Shown here piece after piece: positions 44,698 through 56,109 of a DNA stretch of 64,000 nucleotides. The notes beneath the pieces are model-generated. The model was not told the origin of the DNA. It saw only the letters and a list, made by a program, of their open reading frames with translations, and made no database searches. The stretch covers positions 899,563 through 963,562 of the forward strand of contig VZQC01011003.1 in NCBI GenBank assembly GCA_009823505.1. Direction: 5' to 3'. Numbering within the stretch: the stretch's first letter is position 1; each line of letters starts with the position of its first letter. The stretch comes from Rhizomys pruinosus. Taxonomy: Eukaryota > Chordata > Mammalia > Rodentia > Spalacidae. The position numbers and the translations under genes were made by a program.

Positions 44698-45260
44698 TGC
44701 TGCAATTGATATGATACAGTGATAGCTTTAAGATTTCCTAGTTACAGTGAAGCAACTTGAGTTTGGCCATTTGAATGTTCCATTTAAAATGCATTATTAA
44801 TAACTACTGTGTATCATAGAGTGAAAAGTACATGTTAAAGCAGTAAGATATTTGTATTGACAAGTGAAAAGTAAAAATTTTTATTACTGAATATAGAAGA
44901 TTAATGATGAAAAATAAAGGGTTTCCTATTTATGTTTATATTAATTTCAAGTAAAAGTTTAAAAGTTATTGTCCTGTTTTTTGTTGTCTTTATGATACAA
45001 ATGTCTGTATTTCATTATTGTTGGCTTTTGTTACCAACAACTTAATATACTTCCTAGTTTCAAAGAGGTGAATGTTCTCTAGGTTATGCTCTAAGGATTA
45101 TTTATTTTCACCACTCTCTGCAATGTTGCTTTGTACTGCAGTTTCCCCCAGAAGAGAATGAAAAAATGATTTAGTTTTTAAAACTGTAGTAATTGGATAG
45201 ATCATTTTTATGAAATTTTACATACTGAAAGCTCTAATAAACAGATACATTCACGTTTAG
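44698..45260 (+). other. 3' part of the CREM retrocopy, probably from an intron
   Basis: Follows the gtatgt at 44691; no frame, AT-rich, ends at AATAAA. Confidence 0.7.
45236..45241 (+). promoter_or_regulatory. AATAAA poly(A) signal in the CREM retrocopy
   Basis: Canonical hexamer about 20 bases before the A-rich tail, as expected for a reverse-transcribed mRNA 3' end. Confidence 0.85.
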
Positions 45261-45286
45261 AAACAAACAAACAAAAAAACAAAACA

Positions 45287-45304
45287 AAAACTTCTAAAGC
45301 AGGG
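45287..45304. repeat. Right target-site duplication of the CREM retrocopy
   Basis: Perfect 18-bp copy of the left repeat, directly after the A-rich tail. A few bases at its start are ambiguous with the tail. Confidence 0.93.
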
Positions 45305-45574
45305 TGATTGCTCCTCAAAACTAGAACTGTGAAGTATTTTTTTTTCTGACTCTAATAGAGATAGATAAATTGTAATATACAATTCCCCAGTATATTGTAA
45401 CTTCCACTTCTAGTACCATTCTGCATGTTTTTTTGCCTAGCATTTTAAGTAGAACTTAACCTTTACTTATTCTTGACCTGTGTCTTCAGATATCTTACAA
45501 GTAGTGAATTGGCAGTCTAACAGTTAGATAGGAGAAAAAGTAAAGCTTTTCACTAGTACTGTTTTATTTATTTT

Positions 45575-45724
45575 TGTTTGTTCTTGAGACAAGATCTCAG
45601 TACATATTCCTGGATGGTCTGGATCTTTCTATATAGACCAGGGCTGGCCTCAGACTCACAGTTTATCCATCTGCCTCTCTTTTCCATATGCAGGGGTTAA
45701 AGGTGTGTTCCACAATGCCCAGCT
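45575..45724 (-). mobile_element. Old B1-like SINE
   Basis: Degenerate reverse B1: agaccagggctggcctcag, cacaatgcccagc. Confidence 0.7.
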
Positions 45725-45991
45725 TCATAGAATTTTTAGTATACTTGTGTTTTTATTTTATTTTTAATTGACAAAAATGGAATAATATATTTATACAAAT
45801 ATATTTATGGAATACATGATATTTTGATATAGTTATATGTTATGGATAATTAATCAAACTAACATATTCATCATTTAAAATTTTTGTTTTGAATTTTTGT
45901 AATTTTTATACAATATATTTTGATGGTATTTCTACCCTCTCCCCATCCACACTTCCCTGCACTGCCCCTGCACAATTTAATAATGTACTCT

Positions 45992-46128
45992 TAGCTGGGT
46001 GTGGTAGCACATGCCTTTAATCCTAGCACTTGGGAGGCAGAGGCAGGCGGATCTCTGTGAGTTCAAGGCCAGCCTGATCCACAGAGCGAGTTCCAGGATT
46101 GCCAGGTTGATCCTGTCTCAAAAAAGAC
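45992..46128 (+). mobile_element. B1 SINE, left of an inverted pair
   Basis: Forward B1 after taatgtactct. Confidence 0.92.
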
Positions 46129-46168
46129 CAAAATAAATAAATAAATAAATAAAATAATTCTCTCCCCC

Positions 46169-46323
46169 CCCCTTTGGTGTTTTTGAGACAGGCTACAGGT
46201 CTCCCTGTAGCCCCAGCTGGCCTGGAACTCACTTTGTAGACCAGGCTGGCCTTAAACTCAGAGAGTTCACCTGCCTCTGTCTCCCTAGTGCTGGGATTAA
46301 AGGCGTGCACCACCATGCCTGGC
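46169..46323 (-). mobile_element. B1 SINE, right of an inverted pair
   Basis: Reverse B1 followed by taatgtactct; carries an extra ctacag after gacagg. Confidence 0.92.
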
Positions 46324-46537
46324 TTTAATGTACTCTATTTTGTATACAATATAGCCTATATAGAGTCTGATTTGTGTCCCCAAATGTCCTTTACTGTGGG
46401 TCCATCCGGAAATTCCTCCGATTGTGTTAGAATTTCTTACCCACCTCCCCATGTCTATGGTGGGGTTTTGTCTGGTTTGAGCTTGCATGGGACTTGAGCG
46501 TGCTGTCACCACTGCTGTGAGTTCATATGAGTAACTG

Positions 46538-46583
46538 CCCGGCTGTCTGGAAGACTGTTTCCCGGCTGTCTGGAAGACTGTTT
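46538..46583. repeat. Perfect 23-bp tandem duplication
   Basis: cccggctgtctggaagactg plus ttt occurs twice head to tail. Confidence 0.97.
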
Positions 46584-46939
46584 CCTTCTGGTCATCCACA
46601 TCTTCTGACTTAGAGTCTTTCTGCCTCCTCTTCCACATATCCATCATTTCACATGCTTTTTTATTTTAATCATTTTATTTTATTAATGTATTTTCTGGAT
46701 TACTGAGAAGAATAAAGGGCAAGAAAATTCTGTTAGCTTTATAGTAATCAAAAGCACAAAAGCCATCTTTATGTAACTCTTTACCATAATATCATGCACC
46801 ACATAGATCATAGGAGAAGAAATATATATTGAATGGAATTTAGATAATCAGTAGCAGAGTCCTAGGGAAGAATCATGGCATCATTTTCTTTTTCCTTGGG
46901 TAAATATCTGCTCGCTGTGATTAAGCAGTTTCATTTTCA

Positions 46940-47103
46940 AAAATTTGTGTATGTATATGTGTGTGGGTGTTCATGTACCACAGCATGTGTATGGAGGTCA
47001 GAGGACAACTTCTGGGAGTCACTTGCCTTCCACCATGTGTATCTCAGAGAGATTGAATTTAGGTTATCAGACTTGGAGGCAAGCGCTGAGCCATCTTCCT
47101 GGA
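46940..47103 (-). mobile_element. B3-type SINE
   Basis: ggaggtcagaggacaacttc, terminal gagccatcttcctgg. Confidence 0.85.
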
Positions 47104-47469
47104 GCTGGAGTCTTATTTTTTATGTATCACACTCAATTGCTAAGTAAGGGAGCACATCAATAAAGTGTCTAATATTCATTTTTAAAATATTTAAAATCTT
47201 CTCTCTTGCCAGTTTTGAAAAAATACACATTAATCATAGTCACCTTGCTATGTGACAGTTCTTAAAACCTAATGTCTCCTTGTCTGATACTTCATACATG
47301 TTAGCCAACTTTTCCCCTCGCCCCTTAACCAACACCCTCTGTTAGCCACCGCCTACTCTATGACTTTGTTTTAGATTTCATGTAGCAAAATCATGCACTA
47401 TTTGTTTTCTATGCCCGACTTACTTTGTTTAGCACAATGTCCTCAGGGTTCATCTATGTTGTTTTGTTT

Positions 47470-47612
47470 TGTTTTTTTTTTTTTTTTTGGTCTTAAGACA
47501 GGGTCTCCCTGTAGCCCCAGCTGTCCTGGAACTCACTCTGTAGACCAGGCTGGCCTTGAACTCACAAAGATCCGCCTGCCTCTGCCTCCCAAGTGCTAGG
47601 ATTAAAGGTATG
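47470..47612 (-). mobile_element. B1 SINE in old L1
   Basis: Reverse B1 flanked by atctatgttgtttt (47452 and 47616). Confidence 0.93.
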
Positions 47613-47615
47613 TGA

Positions 47616-47810
47616 ATCTATGTTGTTTTTTCAAATGATAAAATTTTCTTCATTTTTAAGACTGAATAGACCATTGAGTGCATATAAAATTTTCTTCATT
47701 TTTAAGACTGAATAGACCATTGAGTGCATATAAAATCTATGTTGTTTTTTCAAATGATAAAATTTTCTTCATTTTTAAGACTGAATAGACCATTGAGTGC
47801 ATATAACATT
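47616..47810. repeat. Local tandem duplication (units of 46 and 73 bp)
   Basis: The block ttttcttcatttttaagact to gagtgcatat occurs three times (cttcat at 47648, 47694 and 47767), nearly identical. The third copy also carries the B1 TSD segment atctatgttgttttttcaa. Confidence 0.95.
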
Positions 47811-48749
47811 TCCATTGATGGAAAGCTGATTCTGTATCATGGCTATTGGGACTAGTGCTGCAGTGAACTTGGGAATGCAGACATCTTTTGACTACATATA
47901 TTTATTTCCTTCGCACATATATCCAGTAGCAGGAGTGCTGGCTCATGTGGCGGCTCTGACCAGCTTTCCCCATGCTCTTCATGGTCCTCCTGTGTCCTGC
48001 TCTCTATAATGGATATATTAATTCACCAGAAGTACAAGGATTTCCTTTCTCTACATTCTTGCCAACACTGGGTGACGTGGAAGTGGCTATGTAGACCAAG
48101 CTGACCTTGCCTGCCTCTGCTGGGATTGAAGGTGTGTGCCACCATGCCCAGCCTTACCTTTTTTTATGATAGCTATTCTAATAGGCTTGAGATGATACCT
48201 TATTGTGTTTTAATTTATATATCTGTGGTGATTAGTGATTTTTGAGCCATTTTGTGTCTTTTGAGAAATATCTATTTAGGTCTTTGTTTATTTTTAGCCT
48301 GGTGATTTATTTTCTTGCTGTTGAGTTGTTTGAACTTCTTATGTATTTTAATGTTAATCCTTTATCAGATATATCAAATGTAGATTGCCAAATATTTTCT
48401 CTCAATCTGTAAATTTTATTTTTGTTAATTGTTTTGTGCTGTACAGAAGCTTTTAATGTGATTCGGTCAGTTGTCAGTCAGTGTTATGGGGCTGTTTCAT
48501 GTTCATGATTGCTGAGGTCTAGTATAGTATCTGCATGTAATAGGAACTCATTGTGTACCCATAAGATTTGATTTGATAAACAGAGCATTTTAGGACCATA
48601 TTAATATTTTCAGAGTATAAATGTGCCCTTCATTAAATCACCTCTTTTGCATAGTAATGGATTCCCTGGCATTTGTGTACAGGTCAATTTTATGGTTTTC
48701 TAAGATTTTCTTTTCCTAAAACTTACCTTTAATCTTTTGTCTTATTTTA

Positions 48750-48960
48750 ATTTGTTTATTTTAATTTTATGCATATGAGTGTTTTGCCTGCATGGCTATC
48801 AGTGCTCCCATGTCATACAGTGCCCACAGAGACTAGAAGAGGGTGTTAGATCTCCTGGAACTGGAGTTAGAACAGTTGTAAACTGCCCTGCGGGAACTGA
48901 CCCTGTGTCCTCTACAAGAGCAGCCAATGCTCTTAACCCCTGAGCCATCTCTCCATCCCT
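48750..48960 (-). mobile_element. B2/B3-type SINE
   Basis: Reverse element with gactagaagagggtgttag, terminal gagccatctctccatccc. Confidence 0.85.
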
Positions 48961-49369
48961 GTTTTTTTGTAAGCACCATTTAAAGTTAAATAGAATAATA
49001 GAAACTTCTATTTATTTTAAGTGAGCAGAGTTCCTTTTTTTGTTTTGTGTGACACCATGGTTTAAACCTGTGTCTTTATTTCTAGCCTTTCATCAAGACC
49101 TAAAAAACACATTTTATTGGCTCGACATCATTCTCTACTTCAACCTTTCTTTTTCCTGTCTTCCTTACTTCAGTAAATATCTTGGACTAGGTGGGATTCC
49201 ATCCCAGTCCACTCATCCTAGCTGTTGAAAGCCTTTCTTCATGCTGCTTCCTTTGTGATGAGTTTGCTACAGCTTTCACCCAAATCCTCATCAACTCTTC
49301 GTTTATTTCTCAATCTTTCAAACTAGCCTTTCTGTGCTTAACATGGCCTTTTCTGATTTGTTCTCCACA

Positions 49370-49930
49370 GAATAAAAACCTTCCTGTGGCATTCTTCTTA
49401 AAACCTCTTACTGCCCATAGAAGACAATCTGTGTTTCAGTTTACCACTTACCCAACCTCATCTTTCACCATATATCTCATAAACATTATATTCTGTGCTA
49501 ATGCCACACTAGTTGTGTCTTTAAATTTTTCTCATTTGTTTATTTACTCATTTTGTGTGTGTGTGTGCGCGTGCACATGCACGTGCTGGCAACACAGCTT
49601 TAGATGTGGAAGCCAGAGGAAAACTTGGAGGAGTCAGCTCTCTTCTACCACGTAGATCTTAGGGATTGAACTCAGCTTGTCATGCTTGGCAGCAAGTGCC
49701 TGCTAGACTAGCTATGATTTTGTACCCTACCACTTACACTCTTTCACTTCTTAAAACTGTGTGTATGTTCATTCTGTCCAAAATGCTTTACTCTGTAATC
49801 TCATCAGAAGTGTTTCTTTTCATCTTTGAAGACCCAACATTGTCCATACTATCTCTGTAAAATGTTTCAGTGAAATGTTCCTACACCTACTCTGAAACTC
49901 ACTTCATCTTTTAGCCTGTTTTGAAATTTG
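49370..49930 (+). mobile_element. LINE2-like ancient repeat interrupted by B3
   Basis: gctaatgccacactagttgtg, gtccaaaatgctttactctg and ctcatcagaagtgtttc match the style of the L2 3' region; divergence is high. Confidence 0.5.
49540..49710 (-). mobile_element. B3-type SINE
   Basis: GT-rich tail, gaggagtcagctctcttctac, gcttggcagcaagtgcctg. Confidence 0.8.
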
Positions 49931-49984
49931 TGCTCTTCTACTGTATGTATAACAGAACATTATGAACATTTTTGTTTGCAAATC

Positions 49985-50215
49985 TTATCTCTTTTTTTAA
50001 ATTTTCATTTTTTATTGATGCTTTGTGTATTCAATACATCATTTTCCAATTCAGTTTAGCGGGGCAATTTTTTGGCAATCTATTAATTTTTTTTGCCCCT
50101 TTTTTTTTTTCCCCCTCCCCCCACCCAACCCACCCCACCCCATCCAGATCATGTATTCTGCCAATAAACTGTCCTGCATCTTTCTCTCCGTTTTTTTTTC
50201 ATTTTTACATTAAGT
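49985..50215 (-). mobile_element. L1 3'UTR end
   Basis: Same tail as 42371-42450 (gatgctttgtgtattcaatac, catcattttccaattcagttt) then a C-rich tract at 50110-50150. Confidence 0.75.
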
Positions 50216-51495
50216 ATAATTTATGATACAAGCATCCTTCTGTAAAACCAATTTGCAAGCAGTTGTGCCCAACCCACACAGCCCCATGGGTCCCACCATC
50301 AGCAGGGGGGGCTTGTATGTTCAATCAAGTTGATCAAATAAGTTCCAGACTTATTGCTGAGTTTTCACCATTCACCCCAATTGCAGCCCTTACATTTCTA
50401 CCATGCCCCCTCTTCCGCAGTTGTCCCTAGGCTTAGAAAAGGGGCACAGGTGGATGAGAGCAAAAAGTCTACTTTCTCTGGAGCTGTTGTCTTGGTCTCT
50501 GTAATTCTGGCTGTTTCCTTCATGGGCTGACAGTTTGTCCAGGAAACCTTTCAACTACAATGAAGCACAAGCAATTAGATATATAGGTACTCTATACGTA
50601 CTAATTGTTATGGTAGGTTATTTGGTATAGACACAGATGTTTGGGATGGTATGTTATCCATGAGATTACATTTTTTCTGTTAGATATGACAGCGCGTCTT
50701 ACTGGGGCTTATAACAATTCCTAACCATTAGAGGATGTAAGCTTGTGGGCATCAGCTGTGGGTTATTCCCCAAGGAAGAGCTAATAGCAATTAGATTTTG
50801 GTGATATACAGGCATATGGCCACCACTGCTGCACAGTATTCCAGGCAGGTGAGTGTAGCTGATGCTGATGAAGGAGTCTTGCCTGACTCCAGGAGACCTA
50901 TATTTGCTTTATTGGTTTAAGGACTTTGGTAACACTCTCTGATTCCAGAGACCATCTGTACACTTGCAAGTGTGGTCTCAATACATCTTTTTCATATATT
51001 ACATCAGGTATTTGACAGCAGGGCTTTATCGCCTCTTCTTCTTACAGATATCCCAGTTTAGAGGCAAGGAGCCTTTACCTTTTGTGGGGGCTTGGATCCC
51101 TGGCCAACATCTCCGTTGGGTAGATAATCCATTGCTCATGTCAGGCTCCTTGCTAATTATATTTTTTTTAAGTGCATAGCTTAAGGAGACTTTATATTAT
51201 ATTTGGTTCTGAATAGAGAATAATCCTTTTCACAGTTCCTATGTCTATTAGTTCAATTAAAGAAGGCATTTTACTGATTTTATAAGAGATTACTCTATAG
51301 AGTTGGCTCCAATTTACAGTTAGAGATGACCTCATCATCATCATCATATTTCTCCTTGTTCTATGGGGGGGGTAAGAAAGTCTCTTCGTATAAACCTTTG
51401 CGGCACCTAGAAGGAAGTTTCATTAGGACTCATTATAAATAGTGTGTTACAAGTAAGATCCACAGAGGGTTTGAGTTTGCGCAATCCGAGGCCTT

Positions 51496-51497
<2 letters not shown>

Positions 51498-51536
<39 letters not shown>

Positions 51537-51679
51537 TCTTTTTGAGGACAGGGTCTCCCTGTAGCCCCAGCTGTCCTGGAACATCTGTAGACCCGGCTGG
51601 CCTTGAACTCACAAGATCTGCCTGCCTCTGCCTCTGCCTCCCAAGTGCTATGATTAAGGCGTGCGCACCACGCCCGGCA
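51498..51679 (-). mobile_element. B1 SINE with T38 tail
   Basis: Reverse B1 flanked by aatccgaggcctttct / aatccaggcctttct. Confidence 0.92.
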
Positions 51680-52043
51680 ATCCAGGCCTTTCTTCCTTTC
51701 AATGTTCAGATGGGCCAACCTTCTGCTGGCCCTTTTTGGACATCCTACCAATGCAAAGCTGTATCTTTCTCTTTCGTCAGCCGTTGGTGACATTTTGACC
51801 TGTTGGAACATACAAACTTTTCCTGTAGTTAGTTTTAAGATTTGAATTGCGAAGGTTTTTGACAAAAAGTTTTCAACTATTTGTATCCCCCTTTTTTATT
51901 TTAGGTTTTTGTTTTTTGACCGTGAGTCTCAAAAAGCGGTTGTATTACAATACTATGGCTGGAATCAAGGCACAGATTTCTCAAATTCGCCCCTGCTGTT
52001 TTGGGTGACTGTATGTGATAACTGGGAAGCAAACCTAATTTTT

Positions 52044-52089
52044 TTTTTTATTTGGGTTATGGTGGTATCACAAACATTGTTTTTTTTAA

Positions 52090-52131
<42 letters not shown>

Positions 52132-52369
52132 CAAAAAATAAAAAAAATTTTTATGTTTATGAATGTCCTGTCTGCATGCAGGTTTGTGCACCCGTGTCGT
52201 GCAATGCCGCGGAGGTCAGAAGAGGGTCTCGGATTCCCCTGGAACTGGAGTTCTCCTGGAATTGGAGTTTCAGACGGCTCTCGGCCGCCATGTGGGTGCT
52301 GGGGATCGAACCCGGGTCCTCTGTAAGAGCGGTCGGCGCTCTTAACCGCTAGGCCATCTCTCCAGCCCC
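52044..52369 (-). mobile_element. B2 SINE (internal duplication) with an extra A/T-rich segment at its 3' side
   Basis: Perfect 15-bp TSD gcaaacctaattttt at 52029-52043 and 52370-52384. Between the TSD and the B2 body lie ~105 bases including an A31 run and ggttatggtggtatcacaaa. Confidence 0.9.
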
Positions 52370-52384
52370 GCAAACCTAATTTTT

Positions 52385-53081
52385 AAGTTAAATCATCCTA
52401 TAGGTGAAAGAGAATGCTATAAGGTGATACTGTACAACAGAAAAATTACAGAGAACATTTGTATGTGCCAATCCCAAAGCCATTGCTACACAGATTTTAA
52501 GTAAAACAAATGTGGACAACAGCAATTTATATCTCCAGTTAACTCAGATGCATTACCATATTTATCAGAGCCTTTAAACCAATGTTGTTTAATATATACA
52601 TATTTACTTTTACTAAGTCCTAAAACACCATGTAACCTGTAGACAGTGTCTGGGCAAAACTGGATACTTGTTGAACTCACATCAATTAAATATGCATTAA
52701 TCGAATATACACCCATGTCCCTCTCCCATCCCTCCCACCCTTCCCGATTCACAAATAATTTGAAAATTGTTCCTGTAGTATAATGTGATCCATTTTTAGC
52801 TACTAACTGTAACCTGTTCAGACTGTATCGTTTTAAGAATTGTTCTGGACAGGAAAGTTATAGGAAGATGTAAAAATAGTAGAAGGAGGAGACTGGACAC
52901 AAATTGTGAGGGACAAGACATCTTTGATACTGAATCTTAGAGTTCTTAATGATTAATGTTTTGCTGTTTGGACTTTGACAAAAAATGCTTTTGTCAGAGC
53001 AAGGTTTTTTTAAGATACTGTCTTATGATACTCTTATGGTATATTTGTAGTAAGAAGATTTCAATTTTGCTTGTTTAACAG
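52385..53081. other. Unassigned block end and intron up to exon i
   Basis: No gene. The C-rich tract at 52717-52745 marks a probable repeat edge. Confidence 0.45.
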
Positions 53082-53187
53082 GGACATTTTTGAAGAAGAT
53101 AATTATAGCCCCATCCCTATTGCCAGTGAAGAAGAATATAAAATGGTCACCAGCAAATTTCCCTTCCAAGATCCAGACCTTGAAAAG
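53082..53187 (+). CDS. EXOC6: EXOC6 exon i (106 bp)
   Basis: Acceptor ttgtttaacag, one base to finish arginine, then DIFEEDNYSPIPIASEEEYK and MVTSKFPFQDPDLEK, donor gtacaa. IFEEDNYSPIPI distinguishes EXOC6 from EXOC6B (ILDSDNYSPIPV). The donor gtacaa is weaker than the others. The intron upstream (14.5 kb) hosts the CREM retrocopy. Confidence 0.96.
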
Positions 53188-53514
53188 GTACAAGCTACTT
53201 TTTAACTTGAGGGTTTTTATAAAAAAGCAAGTTCATTATCTTTATTATTGTATGAAATTATCCTGATATTGTAAATTAGGAATAGGGGCAATTTTTGTTA
53301 TGTAATTTGAGAAAATTAATCTTATTTTAACCTTTAGAGGTTATGTTATTCTTGGCTGTACTAGAAAGACTTATTATCCCAAATGTGAGGTGGATTCCCA
53401 GGGCAAGTGCTACTTAATTGAGTGCATCCCAGTTAGATGTACTGCATACTGAGTAGATTGTGGTGCTGAGAGTGTGTTTTAGAGAGAGAAGATCTTATTT
53501 TGTGGCTTTAAAAA

Positions 53515-54235
53515 TTGGGCTGGGGAGATGGCTCCATGGGCAAGGAGCTTACGGCACAAGTATGAGTACCAGCGTTTGTACCCTCTCACCCATGTAAAAG
53601 CTGGAGCTGGGTGTTGCCTGGGGCATTTGTAACCCTGTGCTAGAAAGCAAATATGGGCAGATTCCAGGGGTTGACTGGGCAGCCAGTTTAGCTGAAACTG
53701 TGAGCTTCAGGTTCAGTGAAGAGACTTTATCTCAAGAAGTAAGGTGGACAGCAATAGAAGAAAACACTTGACACTGACCTCTGGCCTCCACCAATCCATG
53801 CACATGTACATATACATGTACACCCCCCCCCATATGTACAAAGTGCTTTCTATAAAAGTTTATGTTGAGTACAGGCATATAAAGGTAATAGCTACTTGAA
53901 GATTTTATCTAAAAGCAGCAATATATATTTCAGACCCAAAATAACAGAGGACAAGAAAGACAGAGGAAGTTGACCAGTGTATAGGCTATTCTGGAGCACA
54001 CTTGAGTGCACATGTGTGTATGTACACATATACAAACATGCACAGTCACACATATCCAGTGTCTCTGGGTAGAATCAGGTCTCAAGAGAAAAGAAACCCT
54101 ATTTCAAACAAGGTGGAAGGTGTTTGACATCAAGGTTGTCTTCTGACTTTCACATACTGTGGTGTGGTGTACCCATACTCATATATAAACATGTGCACAC
54201 GGACACATCTCTCTCATACAAGGAACAAAAAAAAA
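53515..54235 (+). mobile_element. B4/RSINE1-type SINEs, two
   Basis: 53515-53835: gggctggggagatggctccat, aacccttgacactgacctctgg-like end. About 53930-54235: a degraded second copy with gacatcaaggttgtcttctg. Confidence 0.65.
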
Positions 54236-54973
54236 TCATATCACATGACCTTTTAAATTCTCTTTATTTTTTGTCCTTATTCTTTGTTTTTCCAGATCTT
54301 TACAATTTGGTTCTTTTCTACATTTTGATTCCTTCAGAATGAACAAGTCTGAAATCTAAGTGAATTATGTCAGTTGTGACTATAAACTTTTGTTATGTTT
54401 TATCAATAAGCTGAGAATATCATGCTTACTAGTCACTAAATACAGAACCAAGTAATTAAATATATAGCTTTTCTATAGTAGCTAATACTACCATTGCATA
54501 TACCTAATATAGTTTAGTTTTAATACACACTCTCTAGAAGACTAGAATATTCTATTTTCATATTTTGAGACCTCAGCACTATCCTTTTTAAAAAAATAAC
54601 ATCCAAATATTTTCTATCTCATGGCTCAGTTTTGTTTTGTTGATAAAGAGTTTGTTCAGGAAATAACATCTGCATCAACAACAATGGACCAGACTAGACT
54701 CACATGCTAGATTTGCTTGTGGCCTACTATGGCTAAGTGACTCACCCTGTTTGGGCATTTGTGCCTGGCTCATCTGTCAAATGATGAGGTTGAACTAATT
54801 AGTCTTTATTGCCTTCTTTAGAAATGCTAAACTATTTTAAATAGGTGATTTAAAGGAAGCTTACTTTTGCTTGTAGAGAGCTTTCCAATATATGCAGGTT
54901 TTTTAAGGATTGAGTTTCTAATTTAGGAATTGGGTTCACTGATCATATTTCTGCATGAAAAAAAAGATGAAAC
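54236..54973. other. Intron sequence, no gene seen
   Basis: Unique-looking AT-rich intron. Confidence 0.5.
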
Positions 54974-55205
54974 CGGGGCTGGAGGTATGGCCTAGTGGTT
55001 AAGAGCGCCAACCGCTCTTACAGAGGACCCGGGTTTGATCCCCAGCACCCACATGGCGGCCGAGAACCATCTGAAATTCCAATTCCAGGAGAACCCCAGT
55101 TCCAGGGGAATCCGACACCCTCTTCTGACCTCCGTGGCATTGCACAACATGGGTGCACAAACCTACATGCAGACAGTACATTCATACACATACAGAAATA
55201 AATAA
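54974..55205 (+). mobile_element. B2 SINE (internal duplication)
   Basis: Forward B2 flanked by aaaagatgaaacc on both sides. Confidence 0.95.
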
Positions 55206-55285
55206 AATTTTAAAAAAAAGATGAAACCATTTAGTATGAAACACAAGTTGGTGAAGTATAGGAGATGAAGTGCAAGATATGAGAT

Positions 55286-55482
55286 TGGGGTGGTGGATAG
55301 ATTGGCCTAGCTCCTGCTGCACAATCCTGGTGACCTGAGTTCAATCCCAGGAACCCCATAAAAGTGGAAGGTGAGAACTGACTCTACAGAGTTGTCCTCT
55401 GAGTTGTACATGTGTGGTGTAGGTATTATCAGACACACCATGCATAAATATACAATAATAATAAAAAATAAATTTTAAAAAG
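55286..55482 (+). mobile_element. B3-type SINE
   Basis: gtgacctgagttcaatccca, gttgtcctctgagttgtac and an AATAAT tail. Confidence 0.75.
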
Positions 55483-55496
55483 AAATATAATTGGAA

Positions 55497-55950
55497 GGGC
55501 TTGGGAGATGGCTTAGTTAATAAAGTACTTGCTGTGCAAGCAGGAACATCTGAGTTTAGATCTACATAAAACTGGGTACAGTGGTGCATGTCTTTAATCC
55601 TAGTGTTGGGGAGGCAGAGGCAGGCAGATGCTTAGAGCTTGCTGGCCAGCCAATGTAGTTGAATCACTGAGCTCCAGGTTCAATGAGAAACCCTGTCTCA
55701 AAAATTAAGGTGGAGCAGGGTGTGGTATTCATGCCTTTAATCCCAGCACTTGGGAGGCTGAGTGAGGCAGGTGGGTCTCTCTGAGTTTGAATCTAGCCTG
55801 CTCTGCATAGCAAGATCCTGTCTCAAAAATAAAAATAATAAGAATAAATAATAAAGTGGAGAGCAATTGAGGAAGACACCTGATGTTGAGCTCTAACCTC
55901 TATACACATACATGTAAAATGTACATGCACCACACAGACACAGACACAGA
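55497..55950 (+). mobile_element. B4/RSINE1-type SINE with nested B1
   Basis: gggcttgggagatggcttag to cacctgatgttgagctctaac; a forward B1 at 55713-55854 (aaggtgga / aaagtgga flanks) splits it. Confidence 0.85.
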
Positions 55951-56109
55951 ACAAGTGGGTGAGCAAGAGAGAGAGAGCGAGTTAATTGGAGAAGTAGAAA
56001 GGGATAATAGTTCTTGAAAAATAATATGGCTCTTGAAAATAATGTTAGTGAGTTTAGCCTTTATAATGAGAACTCTGAGAGGCCAACAAAGGATTTTAAG
56101 CAGTAACAA

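Larger units (their letters stand above)
43982..45286 (+). pseudogene. CREM: Processed pseudogene of CREM (cAMP-responsive element modulator)
   Basis: An intronless copy of a CREM mRNA lies in EXOC6 intron h-i, in the same direction as the host gene. A GC-rich 5'UTR-like start leads to a frame reading SKCGRKKYIRTNVRQMTMET, the Q-rich VSVAGSGSGRGSPAVTLVQL, then the kinase-inducible P-box EILSRRPSYRKILNELSSDV, stopping after IPTSIYQTSTG. Defects: the expected first ATG is GTG at 44136; one base is lost near 44436, giving a stop at 44451; CAA has become TAA at 44684. bZIP exons are absent. After 44690 the sequence begins gtatgt, like a 5' splice site, so the tail looks intron-derived. AATAAA at 45236, A-rich tail 45261-45290, and 18-bp direct repeats at 43964-43981 and 45287-45304 starting at TT/AAAA show L1-type retroposition. 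Confidence 0.93.
45880..46660 (-). mobile_element. L1 3'UTR-like repeat with two B1 insertions
   Basis: Parts at 45880-45990 and 46324-46660 resemble the 6460-6970 and 37105 copies (gagttcatatgag, ctttctgcctcctcttccaca). Confidence 0.65.
47215..48465 (-). mobile_element. Old LINE-1 fragment
   Basis: Reverse ORF2 3' region in an older, general mammalian form (cagcacaatgtcctcagggttc, gtgctgcagtgaacttggg, gtgctgtacagaagctttt), with a B1 (47470-47612), a tandem duplication and a B1 fragment (48066-48154). Confidence 0.8.
50216..52750. other. Unassigned repeat-like block
   Basis: About 2.5 kb directly following the L1 3' end, with B1 and B2 insertions. A minus-strand frame (51700-51865) reads LTTGKVCMFQQVKMSPTADE and PKRASRRLAHLNIERK before a B1 cuts it. 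I cannot name the family; it may be a long L1 3'UTR variant or another element. Confidence 0.35.
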
